DNA of 36,041 nucleotides from Candidatus Zipacnadia bacterium (GTDB lineage Bacteria > Armatimonadota > Zipacnadia > JALGUG01), in NCBI GenBank assembly GCA_029820995.1, contig JALGUG010000062.1, positions 1-36,041 of the forward strand, given 5' to 3'. Numbering within the stretch: position 1 is the stretch's first letter; each line of letters starts with the position of its first letter. The notes beneath the pieces are model-generated. The model searched no databases. It had not been told where the DNA came from and saw only the letters and a program-made list of their open reading frames with translations. Shown here piece by piece: positions 19,801 through 25,481 of this stretch. The translations under genes and the position numbers were made by a program.

Positions 19801-20220
19801 GAGGCGGGCGGACTTTGGAGCGTACACACCGGGCCCGTAGCCCTGAGGGTCGATGATCTCCGTGCTGTTGTCGGGCAAAGTGCCGTCGAAGCTGTACGTC
19901 AGGCCGCCGGTCTGGTCGAAGGGGCCGGCGCCGAGGGTGAAGTTGCGGATTCGCAGCGTGTTGTTGTCGGAAGCGTGCCCCGCGGTAATCGTCGCACGCC
20001 GCGCATCGTACGCGTCGCGGACGTAGTCGTCGCTGTCGAAGGTCACGTCGCGCCAGGCCGTGGTGCCCTGGCTCAGCCCGGCGCCGCTGAGCGTGGAGGG
20101 CATGGAGCCGCTCTGACGCATGATGGTGATGCGGCTGTCGGTCCAACTGAAGGTCCACTTGTTGGGCGATGTGCCCCAGGCCTTCGGGCTGCTGGAGGCG
20201 TTGTGGGTGCTCCACCAAGT
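13822..20220 (-). CDS. Giant secreted M6-type metalloprotease A, main part (catalytic, four CARDB, FlgD-Ig), downstream of a frameshift
   Basis: This is the larger, in-frame remainder of a protein broken by a +1 base at 20221-20224. With one C removed the whole gene (21235 to 13822) reads 2,470 residues. Zinc-protease site HEWSHTHGAVDVYD (19368-19327; HExxHxxGxxDxYD, H623 of the joined protein) marks an M6/immune-inhibitor-A-like catalytic domain. An upstream FCYYTHDH motif is shared with the paralogue at 25482. Two repeats with DESG.S...DADT and a Ca-binding-like DLNKDGVVDPGD loop follow, then Ig/FN3-like domains. Four CARDB adhesion-type repeats (about 16506-15075) come next, each ending in a WALAD...DE..NNA pattern. 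A C-terminal shared module and a FlgD-like Ig domain (VLNIAGRVV...GRYLVRI) end the protein. It is probably extracellular or surface-held. Confidence 0.85.
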   Translation of the reverse strand, partial: TWWSTHNASSSPKAWGTSPNKWTFSWTDSRITIMRQSGSMPSTLSGAGLSQGTTAWRDVTFDSDDYVRDAYDARRATITAGHASDNNTLRIRNFTLGAGPFDQTGGLTYSFDGTLPDNSTEIIDPQGYGPGVYAPKSARLKSFCYYTHDHMFSTSASAYQLEHRREGSTIDDIGGGTESTSDRKDRDKEPYDHDVHDHSFPTMGYFHYPNNNNAGNHSDGGWHADANQIMADYGITTNGAVWYIYPGGAADESGGTSGPWSGAHVFIPNSGGTLPENAALGLVAHEWSHTHGAVDVYDLDFYWNAGRKWPPHKQSIAMDSHSVMGMGSCLRMDPFNKIIMGWITPKTITTDRPTAVLPQIEGEYEDPSIFLIPVPDTGGFEFFLLENHNANPFGNVPRGLYIYHVDLRYSQNGENFFAVIPEQADGEYELELLTHGTPSDLDGDVFPGNENNRAFTQFTEPSSRSHGFVNASGQPILGTQFDSYLRIDQISDPGNPMTFRLYVEPREVIPTGADLTAGYGGSADQGTEDVPILQLNFENRSGVSPPGVDDPDGAGGEIPGRSVGDVFIDQLRVDESGSSKSDADTAWVKLYEDTNGNKVFDPPVGGVPVDQLLQRTKFSGQTATFSGLAYRVPLGSANGRTLFICYDIATNAQTNPLVSLGAELKDVSYVRPLVPGSVQEIQRLEAANPPGAVPGFGVQRFPIGSLLLTVTEAPDTLFVNAINRAPANVEQGAQNVPFLTLDLTVNRNSVQLATLRVDESGTSTRDADTTGVHLYHDLNKDGVVDPGDVLLRNGLITGQHVTFTNLNLTVAYPNHEHLLLTYDVADDATLEPPSTLAVQLVDNTYITLNPPASGPPDMVSPSGMPIESGHALIVPTAGNTPPTLTASSVNPPWGPDGTVFTLGVTYTDADNDPPSKMDVTVIGPNSETGPDTKTFAMVPVDNTDTDYTDGARYILIWDESLMNPPYAGLPRQWYMVFETNDGKRPSPAEDTRLPATAPDTLIGPRIQSAPPASPTLLTVWDRDPDQGYFIEGQFRASAADPGGVDHYRIIVSEVSPVDESDPTARVITVPANGDPFPKMYSFDDDFTGPRTPANGTTLYYIVQAVDGVGNRSIASNEASAQVVDNIAPQPPSSFDVVDPGLTPYQLDLSWGHSPNDQFDPGPPWPGGEWRDVVEYRLRRVQGGTVDYTDPIFQTFPIPPETTSFSDTTAVQGVLYTYGLTAFDGTQESSPILIGSPPTDLILEVLTVAPDPSLLGSQLTATVTVRNAGALDVGPFWLGLWVDRATEPTAPDGTGDRRWLLGGLTAGASITRTYNFTPGASGTYTAWALADDQDDIPESNETNNALSTTYTVQAPDLVIDSLTVTPDPSGLGTEVDLTVTVLNQGDADAGVFCVDVWEHRTTPPPLPTANGDRRWTISGLAAGNTVTRTYSFTPAAIGTYTAWALADSRDPRPWDTQIGDINEADESNNALSVDYTVELPMPDLIISQLTVAPDTSSLGTELTFTVTVKNVGNTAADSFRFYLWWHRDTEPTAPAVGDDGWYGTGAGDQFDVNEERTVTSLYTPPAAGSFTAWALADGDAVIDESDEDNNTNSFAYTVTGPPPAPDLVIDGLWVSPDPSALGTELTADVTVRNAGTAAAGAFRLDLWRNRASQPTAPATGDQQWAVAGLGVGATGSYSYNFTPATDGSYTAWALADSQNAVAEADETNNAGSEHYVVNPAGMALAHSFAAGLALVGVPATPLEPTTADSLFGTLQMAWYDGEQYLMPWMSGFPACERGFAAWMRFDQPREVEVLCERPEGEAHWNLHAGWNLIGCPAQTEVPWSPAAMTTSPPGAVANVAWAYDPATGYVAVSADPLLPGARQNLVPWQGHWVYAAQPCTLAITVPPSGTEIATTAQRSPAEGQVFRLTARSASGAASAYLGVAPRAISLAAPPPPGGAGPSVTVSASDGPRLVDVRAKGPSTLHWKIAVQSAPSDGAVHLAWPDLSALPREYRPLLSDLANGRKVSMRSAQGYTFTPAEGQSVRMFSVDLARSRATLAVTAAAAAPSRAGASISFGLSTQATIAIQVLNIAGRVVATVDPGTPTQAGPVTRAWSGRSDTGTRVPAGRYLVRITARTPDGQQTSAVTSLVLPR

Positions 20221-20221
20221 G

Positions 20222-21235
20222 GGGCGTCCCCGGCCACTGTAGGTAGATGGGGGCCTGGTCCTGCGTTTGACGATCCAGCACGTGCCGTGACTCCGGCCAC
20301 GCCCAGATGTCGCTGCGGTTGCCCTCGTAGCTGATCAACCCGTGTGAGTTCTCGAAAAACCAATTGGTGACGCTGTTCGGATTGGCCTTATTGAACAGCA
20401 AATTCTCCCAATGCAACTGAAAGGCCAGGGGGTCGGTGTACGTCTGGGGGCCCACAGCAGGATGCTCCGTCCCCCAGGGATTCTGTACGCCCGCCTGATT
20501 GCCGTCCACGATCCGACCGCCGGGCTGTTCGCCCAGCCAGGGCCGGGCCGTATTATCCGGCGGCACGCCGCTGATCGGGTGATGGCGCATCATCACCGGC
20601 GTGGCCATAGGCCGGTAATACGCGCCGGTCGCAGGGGGTTGGTCAGTCCACGCCGGGAACTTGGTCGCGATGATGGTCACTCGATAGGGCGTCGCCGCCG
20701 CGACACGTTTCCGGCCCGGATACTTCTCCGGGTGCAGCAGCCGATCGCGCTGCTGGGGGGTCAGCCGGATGCTGAAGTAGCCCCGCCGGCGCGCCGCCTC
20801 GTAGTCACCTCGGATGCGGGGGAAGGCGCCCGGAAGCTCCTGGCCTTCCATGGCGCGGCAAAAGAACCGGCCGAAGGCGGACTCGGGCGTGAACACGTGC
20901 ACCGACTTCTCGTACGTCAGCATCGGCCGACCGGGCGGCGCAGTCCCGTCCAGCTTTAGTACGTCAAAGACCACATTGTTCGGGACCCACTGGCGCTCAA
21001 TGATCCGGTTGCCCTTCTGTTCTTCCATGTGGCGCATGTAGGCCTTGGCGGCATCCGGCGTCATGCCGCGCGTCCCGCACAGCCACTGCTGGGCATAGTC
21101 GCGCACAGGGCCAAGGTCCAGCCAGCGCGCTTGAGCCGGAAGGGCGCCGAAAATGACGGCCGCCAACGTCAGGATGACCAACAGGGATGAGATCGAGCGA
21201 TGACGGGGGAAACGAGTCTCCACGGCCCGGTGCAT
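20222..21235 (-). CDS. Giant secreted M6-type metalloprotease A, N-terminal part (signal peptide and propeptide), upstream of a frameshift
   Basis: This part gives 338 residues before the frame break. ATG 21235 has GGAGGG 8 nt upstream and begins a signal peptide (MHRAVETRF...LTLAAVIFGALPAQA, cut near residue 35). The following region matches the start of the paralogue at 25482: 'LGP..DYA', an Arg-rich LTPQQRDRLLHPEKY helix, TIIATKFPAW, HPAVGPQTYTDPLAFQLHWENLLFNKANP and NSHGLISYEGN. It is likely the propeptide and first part of the catalytic domain. The frame continues past the break as a shadow to a stop near 19709 with no homology, so the true protein must switch frame in CCCC at 20221-20224. 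Confidence 0.82.
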
Positions 21236-21570
21236 TAGAGGTCCCTCCAATGGTCTACGCCCAACGTGCTCAAGAGCTGAAGCGGGCACAAACCGTCACC
21301 CCGCCATCCCGCCGGGCGTACAGCCAACTCGCCATTCACTGCACTGAGGGCGTGCACAGCACCGTCGTCGGTCTCGTAACCGTAACGACGGTCGCGAAGA
21401 GGTCCGCTCCTACACGGCCTGGAAGGCCCGTAGTCAGGCCCGCCCCCAAAGATGCACAACTCAGCCGGCGCGGCACAGCCTCTTATCCGCGCCCGCCGAA
21501 CGGAGATCTACTCCTTATGCTGCCAGGATTCTCTCCCCTTGTGACCGTTATGGTCTGCGTCCAATGTCCT
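21236..21570 (-). other. Long 5' leader of the first giant protease gene
   Basis: About 330 nt lie between the predicted transcription start and ATG 21235. It contains an 8-bp inverted repeat (21361-21368 with 21385-21392) and a hairpin at 21410-21433 (CTAC, GGCCT...AGGCC, GTAG arms). A 74-codon frame from TTG 21459 ends TAATG on the start codon, which could couple translation, but its peptide looks unlike a protein. No known riboswitch motif is visible. Confidence 0.4.
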
Positions 21571-21576
21571 GCAGTC

Positions 21577-21605
21577 ACTGTACCATACGAATCGGCCAGA
21601 GTCAA
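21577..21605 (-). promoter_or_regulatory. Sigma-70 promoter for the first giant protease gene
   Basis: On the minus strand TTGACT (21605-21600) and TACAGT (21582-21577) are separated by exactly 17 nt. Both boxes are close to consensus in otherwise GC-rich DNA. Transcription would begin near 21570. Confidence 0.65.
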
Positions 21606-21683
21606 CGTGACGTCGCGCGCTCGCGGGTAACAGAAATGTAACCGCCCGCCGGCGCAAGGTGCTGGGCCGCTGTCGAGTCGGGC

Positions 21684-22997
21684 CTATTCCTTCTTGGATT
21701 GCCCTTGCTCCGAGGGCATGTTCTCCTCGCGAGCATAATCGCCCTCCAGGAAGAGCGTGCGGAGCATGTCCAGATAGCGCAGGCGGTCGCCGTCGGCAGC
21801 CCGGGCACGTAGGGAGGACAGCGGGGCGTCGAGCAGCCGGGACGTCAGGCGCTTGGTGAGTAGATGGAGCGCCTTGCGCTGGCTGCTGCTGAGCCGGCCC
21901 AGCCGAGGCAGGAACTCCTCAACCTGGGCGGCCCGAATCTGTTCAGCCCGTTGGCGTAGCGCAGCAACGGTGGGCCCGAAGGCCAGAGCCCCCGCCCACT
22001 GCCAGAATGCTGCGGCATGCGCGTTTACGATCTCCCGGGCCCGCGGCAACTCGCGTCGCCGCTCCGCGGCAGTCTCCTCCACAATGCCCTTCAGATCGTC
22101 CAGGTCGTACAGGACCACGTTCGGTATGGTGCGGGCCGTCGGCTCGATGTCTCGCGGGACCGCCAGGTCAATCAACACCAGAGGGCGATTGGGGCGCTGT
22201 TGCATCAGCTTGAACAGCCCCGGTTTACGCAGAATGGGATGAGGGGCGCCGGTGGAGCAGACGACAACATCGGCTTGCGCGACCCCCGGGTCCAGGTTCT
22301 GCATGGGCAGAGCCTCGCCGCCGAGCTCGCCGGCCAAACGCTCGGCGCGCGTGTGAGTTCGGTTCGCCACGAGCAGTCGCTTTGGCCTGTTCTCCATGAG
22401 CCGTTTGACAGTCAGCTCGCTCGTCTTGCCGGCTCCAAGAATCAATATCGTCGCTGCGCTCAGATCGCCGAACTCTCGGCGTGCGAGATCAACTGCAACG
22501 GAGGCCAGCGAGATGTGCCCCCGGTCAATCCGCGTTTGCGTGCGCACTTCCTTGCTGGCGGACAGGGCCGCGTCCGTTAGGCGCGTGAGCACCGTGCCCA
22601 GCGTACCAACTTGCCGTGCCTGCCGGGCAGCCTCCTTCACCTGCGCCACGACCTCCCGCTCGCCGAGCACCATCGAGTCGATACCGGCCGCTACCTCCAA
22701 CAGGTGACGTGCAGCCTCCAAGCCCTCGAGCGAGTAAAGGTGATCCCGCAGGTCCGGAACGCGGCGGCGAGCGATCGTCGCGAACAGCTCGCTCGCGGTC
22801 TTCCCCCGTCGGCCCTCCGCACCGACCGTGTACAGCTCGATGCGGTTGCAGGTGCTCAAGATCAGCGCCTCCACGGGGTGTTTGCGCTGCCGCAGGTCCC
22901 GCAGAATGCGCTCCTGGTCCGCAGGGCACAAGGCCAGCCGCTCCCGCAGCTTCAGCGGCGCGGTCTCATGATTGACGCCCGCCAGCGACAGACGCAA
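21684..22997 (-). CDS. hemA: Glutamyl-tRNA reductase
   Basis: This 437-residue cytoplasmic enzyme reduces glutamyl-tRNA to glutamate-1-semialdehyde, the first committed step of C5-pathway tetrapyrrole synthesis. The N-terminal domain carries GVNHETAPL and the catalytic-Cys motif STCNRIELY, with Cys at residue 50. The segment VLGEREVVAQVKEAARQA and the NADPH-binding region ILGAGKTSELTVKRL...NRTHTRAE follow. A C-terminal dimerisation domain completes the family. Start is TTG 22997 with GGAGGAG 8 nt upstream. It follows the cytochrome b gene by 85 nt on the same strand and sits downstream of two haem-protein genes, suggesting that haem precursor supply is co-expressed with cytochromes. Confidence 0.95.
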   Translation of the reverse strand: MRLSLAGVNHETAPLKLRERLALCPADQERILRDLRQRKHPVEALILSTCNRIELYTVGAEGRRGKTASELFATIARRRVPDLRDHLYSLEGLEAARHLLEVAAGIDSMVLGEREVVAQVKEAARQARQVGTLGTVLTRLTDAALSASKEVRTQTRIDRGHISLASVAVDLARREFGDLSAATILILGAGKTSELTVKRLMENRPKRLLVANRTHTRAERLAGELGGEALPMQNLDPGVAQADVVVCSTGAPHPILRKPGLFKLMQQRPNRPLVLIDLAVPRDIEPTARTIPNVVLYDLDDLKGIVEETAAERRRELPRAREIVNAHAAAFWQWAGALAFGPTVAALRQRAEQIRAAQVEEFLPRLGRLSSSQRKALHLLTKRLTSRLLDAPLSSLRARAADGDRLRYLDMLRTLFLEGDYAREENMPSEQGQSKKE

Positions 22998-23082
22998 GGC
23001 TGCAGCTCCTCCTGCCTGCTGGTGTCACGGCTGGACCAGCTCTTATTATACGACCGGCCCGGAATTCCGCCAGGTCTGTCCA

Positions 23083-23796
23083 CTACTTTTCGCCCCCCAC
23101 AGCCGACGGCGCACCCGGTTCAGGGCCGGTCTCGCGCACAGCCTCCAGTTCCAGCGGGTGGTCCTCCTCCAGCTCCTGCAGCGAGATCCGCCCGGTCAAC
23201 CAGGTCATGCTCATGGGGAATGAGGCCGGGTTCAGATGCACCAGGTACACATGCCAGACGACGATAGCCGATGCAGCGAGGAGTGCTTCGTACCCGTGAA
23301 CCACCCGCGCCACATCAATCACCACCACGGGCAGAATACGGGCAGCGCCTGCCGGAAACCACAGAATCAGACCGGTCGCGATCATCAGGCTGCCACCCAG
23401 AACCACCGCCCAGTAGTCAAACTTCTGAGCAAAGCTATACCGGCCAAAGCGAGGCCTCTCGGGCGTTAGGCCGAGGAAGAAGCGGACCGTCTGAACCAGG
23501 TCTCGGAGGTCCTGCCGCCGGGGCCACATGGCGCTGGCCAAGCCGCAGCGTCGGCGGCGCTGGAGGAGGTACAGCGCATGGTACACTGCGAGGGCCATGA
23601 AGGCCAGGGCCGCGCTGCGGTGTATCAGACCCGCTCGCTCGGCGCCGCCCAGGCGCGCCATGATGGCCTGGGAGAGCGCGGCTTTCGGAACTCGCAGCGG
23701 CATGCCCGTGGCCAGAAGCGTGCTGAAACAGATGACCAGCAGCAAGTGCTGAACGATCTGGTGACGGTCCCACCGCACGACGCTGCAGGCGGACAT
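23083..23796 (-). CDS. Membrane cytochrome b subunit (formate dehydrogenase gamma/cytochrome b561-like)
   Basis: This 237-residue integral protein has about four or five helices (around 15-32, 58-78, 120-140, 155-185). Histidines sit within or at helices: HQIVQH near the N-terminus, HRSAALAFMALAVYHALY, and VHGYEALLAASAIVVWHVYLVH. That pattern is typical of quinone-linked dihaem cytochrome b subunits such as FdnI. The preceding gene encodes a seven-haem membrane-anchored cytochrome c, so the two probably form a quinol-oxidising or quinone-reducing complex that passes electrons across the membrane. The catalytic partner is not in the window. ATG 23796 follows AAGGAG by about 11 nt, and the gene starts 15 nt after its neighbour's stop. 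Confidence 0.85.
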   Translation of the reverse strand: MSACSVVRWDRHQIVQHLLLVICFSTLLATGMPLRVPKAALSQAIMARLGGAERAGLIHRSAALAFMALAVYHALYLLQRRRRCGLASAMWPRRQDLRDLVQTVRFFLGLTPERPRFGRYSFAQKFDYWAVVLGGSLMIATGLILWFPAGAARILPVVVIDVARVVHGYEALLAASAIVVWHVYLVHLNPASFPMSMTWLTGRISLQELEEDHPLELEAVRETGPEPGAPSAVGGEK

Positions 23797-23811
23797 TTGC
23801 AGTTGCGCTCC

Positions 23812-24879
23812 TTACCCGCGAAAGCGGATTAGCAGCCGACGCCACAAGTCGAGGACCACGTATGCCGACATGCCGACAATTGCTCCTCCAATGGCCAGCT
23901 TGTAGGCCACGGTGATCCAGTATACGAGCGGAGACGCTTCTCGCGTCCGCGGCCGGTGCGTGAAGGCCAGAGCGAATTGCCGGGATGCGCGGGGGTGGCA
24001 CTGGGCGCAAGTAGCCGCGCGGTTCGCCGGGAAGAGCGGCGATTCCGGGTCACGGGTTGACTTGATGTCGTGCGCCTGATGGCAGCTTGTGCACACCGCG
24101 GCCCGGGCCGAGCCGAGTGCCGATTTCTTGCCGTGAAAGCTCTCCTCATACGTCTGCACCGTGTTGCTGCTGAGGTCGTACTTGGCCATGACGGTAGCGT
24201 TGCCATGGCACTGGCCACAGGTCTTGATCTGGTGACCAGCGGAGCCCGAAGATTCGAGGTCTTCCCGAGCCGAGATGTAATGCCACCCATGGCAGTCCAG
24301 GCAAGTGGGGGTGTCGTGATTGTTCCTGAGGGCGCCGGCGTGGACGCTCCGAGTGTAGTCCGACAGCTCCGTGAAGTGGCAGCCGCCGCACGGGGTGAGG
24401 GCGTCCCGTAGCCTCGGCGGCGCCTCAGACAGCAGCTCACCGGCGCGCTGCATGGCCTGAGCAGGCGGCTTGCGCACCTCATGGTCTCGGCCATGGAACC
24501 TGGCATGACAGGCCTCACAGCCCAGCCGGCCGTGGACGGAAGCATAGTACTCCTCCGGGCTCACAAACAGTGCCCGGCGCCGCTGACCCGCCACATCACC
24601 CGTTGCGAGCTCCGGATTGGCGTGACACTTGAGGCACCGCTGCGCACCGGCGGTGGCCGCCCCTCGCCTCTCGGGCGCACCTGGCGGACCCTGCGCCTGG
24701 GCGGCGGCAAGGGTGCACCAAACCCAGGCCAAGACCACGAGGAGCACGCGAGTAGAGGCGCACGCTCCGCTGCCCGGGCCTCTGCGCAAGGCGTGAGGCC
24801 GGCCTCGCCTTTCGCCGCCGACTTCAACCAGCCGACAGGGAAGACCTGCTGCATATTCTTGCGTCACGCAAATGTGCAT
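23812..24879 (-). CDS. Seven-haem membrane-anchored cytochrome c
   Basis: In the full frame (355 residues) seven CxxCH motifs stand at about 82 (CLKCH), 121 (CEACH), 164 (CGGCH), 193 (CLDCH), 221 (CGQCH), 263 (CTSCH) and 291 (CAQCH). Extra histidines (SVHG, SFHGKKS) could be distal ligands, as in NrfH/OTR/doubled-CXXCH-type cytochromes. A signal-like hydrophobic run is at about 44-62 and one transmembrane helix near 318-343 at the C-terminus. It should sit on the periplasmic side next to the cytochrome b encoded downstream. The start is uncertain: ATG 24879 gives a long pre-signal stretch, and a TTG near 24789 would give a conventional signal peptide. The haem layout does not identify the electron donor or acceptor. 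Confidence 0.85.
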   Translation of the reverse strand: MHICVTQEYAAGLPCRLVEVGGERRGRPHALRRGPGSGACASTRVLLVVLAWVWCTLAAAQAQGPPGAPERRGAATAGAQRCLKCHANPELATGDVAGQRRRALFVSPEEYYASVHGRLGCEACHARFHGRDHEVRKPPAQAMQRAGELLSEAPPRLRDALTPCGGCHFTELSDYTRSVHAGALRNNHDTPTCLDCHGWHYISAREDLESSGSAGHQIKTCGQCHGNATVMAKYDLSSNTVQTYEESFHGKKSALGSARAAVCTSCHQAHDIKSTRDPESPLFPANRAATCAQCHPRASRQFALAFTHRPRTREASPLVYWITVAYKLAIGGAIVGMSAYVVLDLWRRLLIRFRG

Positions 24880-25197
24880 GCTCCCACAGCGATCTTGACA
24901 GGCATATCATGGCATGACTACATCCCGACCACGTGCCGGACCGCGAACAAGCGCGTCGCTGCCCACAAAGATGTATTGTTCTACGGCACTTGCCGGGGTT
25001 CCTTTGGGCGACCGTCACCGAGTTTCAGTGAAGTGCCCCCCGCCTTGACCCGGCACTGAAGTGCAGCACCAGGAGGTCATCGAGACTTGAGGGGAGCAGT
25101 ACATGGAGCGACAGGTTGGTCACGTCGCGGCCAAGGGCAGGCTGCCTGTCCGGCTCGCCAGGCGGCGGGCCTCCTGCTTCGAGCCGAAGGCGCGCCG
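24880..25197. other. Intergenic region between divergent cytochrome and giant protease genes
   Basis: Between the two start regions there is no convincing gene. A 32-codon frame (25103-25201, with GGGGAG before ATG) overlaps the protease promoter and looks accidental. I do not see a clear promoter for the cytochrome operon on the minus strand. Confidence 0.5.
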
Positions 25198-25226
25198 TTG
25201 ACTTTTGCGCAGGACATAGGTAGAAT
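25198..25226 (+). promoter_or_regulatory. Sigma-70 promoter for the second giant protease gene
   Basis: TTGACT (25198-25203) and TAGAAT (25221-25226) are separated by exactly 17 nt. The -35 box equals that of the paralogous gene's promoter. Transcription would begin near 25233, leaving a leader of about 250 nt. Confidence 0.7.
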
Positions 25227-25255
25227 AGCGCCGGTGGTTTTAGGCTAACTGGGGG

Positions 25256-25373
25256 AGTCGGTTCCTTCGATCGTGCGGAGGAGCCTCTTGGTCTGTCTGC
25301 CGCGTTGCGGTGCGGTGGACAGCCGAAGGTCTGTCGCACGAGACGGGGAACCGACTGGTGTGCCTTTTTATTT
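25256..25373 (+). ncRNA. Long structured RNA element in the 5' leader of the second giant protease gene
   Basis: Nested helices build one long rod. AGTCGGTTCC (25256-25265) pairs with GGAACCGACT (25347-25356). TCGTGCG (25271-25277) pairs with CGCACGA (25335-25341). CCTCTTGG (25284-25291) pairs with CCGAAGG (25323-25329). CTGTC (25293-25297) pairs with GACAG (25318-25322). CCGC/GCGG closes a GTT loop near 25304. TTTTTATTT (25365-25373) follows 8 nt after the rod. It begins about 23 nt after the predicted transcription start. It matches no riboswitch class I can recall; an attenuator, a novel leader RNA or a small inverted-repeat element are all possible. Confidence 0.6.
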
Positions 25374-25409
25374 GTACGTCTTGCGTGAGCGCGGCGGAGT
25401 TTCTTGTCC

Positions 25410-25439
25410 GGCGAAGTGGGCTCTTCGCCTTCTATTCCT
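25410..25439 (+). terminator. Terminator-like hairpin close to the second giant protease start
   Basis: GGCGAAG (25410-25416) and CTTCGCC (25423-25429) form a perfect 7-bp stem with a 6-nt loop, followed by the T-rich stretch TTCTATTCCT. It is downstream of the long rod structure and 43 nt before the start codon, so it could act as an attenuator in the leader. Confidence 0.5.
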
Positions 25440-25481
25440 GCTGTCAGTTCGCAGATGCGACGCACCAAGGAGGCCGCTTCC

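Noticed and set aside
21235..21459. 74-codon frame in the first protease leader ending TAATG over its start
   Set aside because: It starts with TTG, has no ribosome site that I can see, and its Arg/Gly/Pro-rich peptide does not look like a protein. The TAATG overlap may be chance.
25103..25201. Short frame upstream of the second protease
   Set aside because: Thirty-two codons, overlaps the -35 box at 25198-25203, and its peptide is Arg-rich with no family resemblance.
25256..25356. tRNA-Sec or known riboswitch as an explanation for the leader structure
   Set aside because: There is no anticodon-arm layout, CCA end or T-loop. Cobalamin, TPP, SAM and c-di-GMP core motifs are absent.
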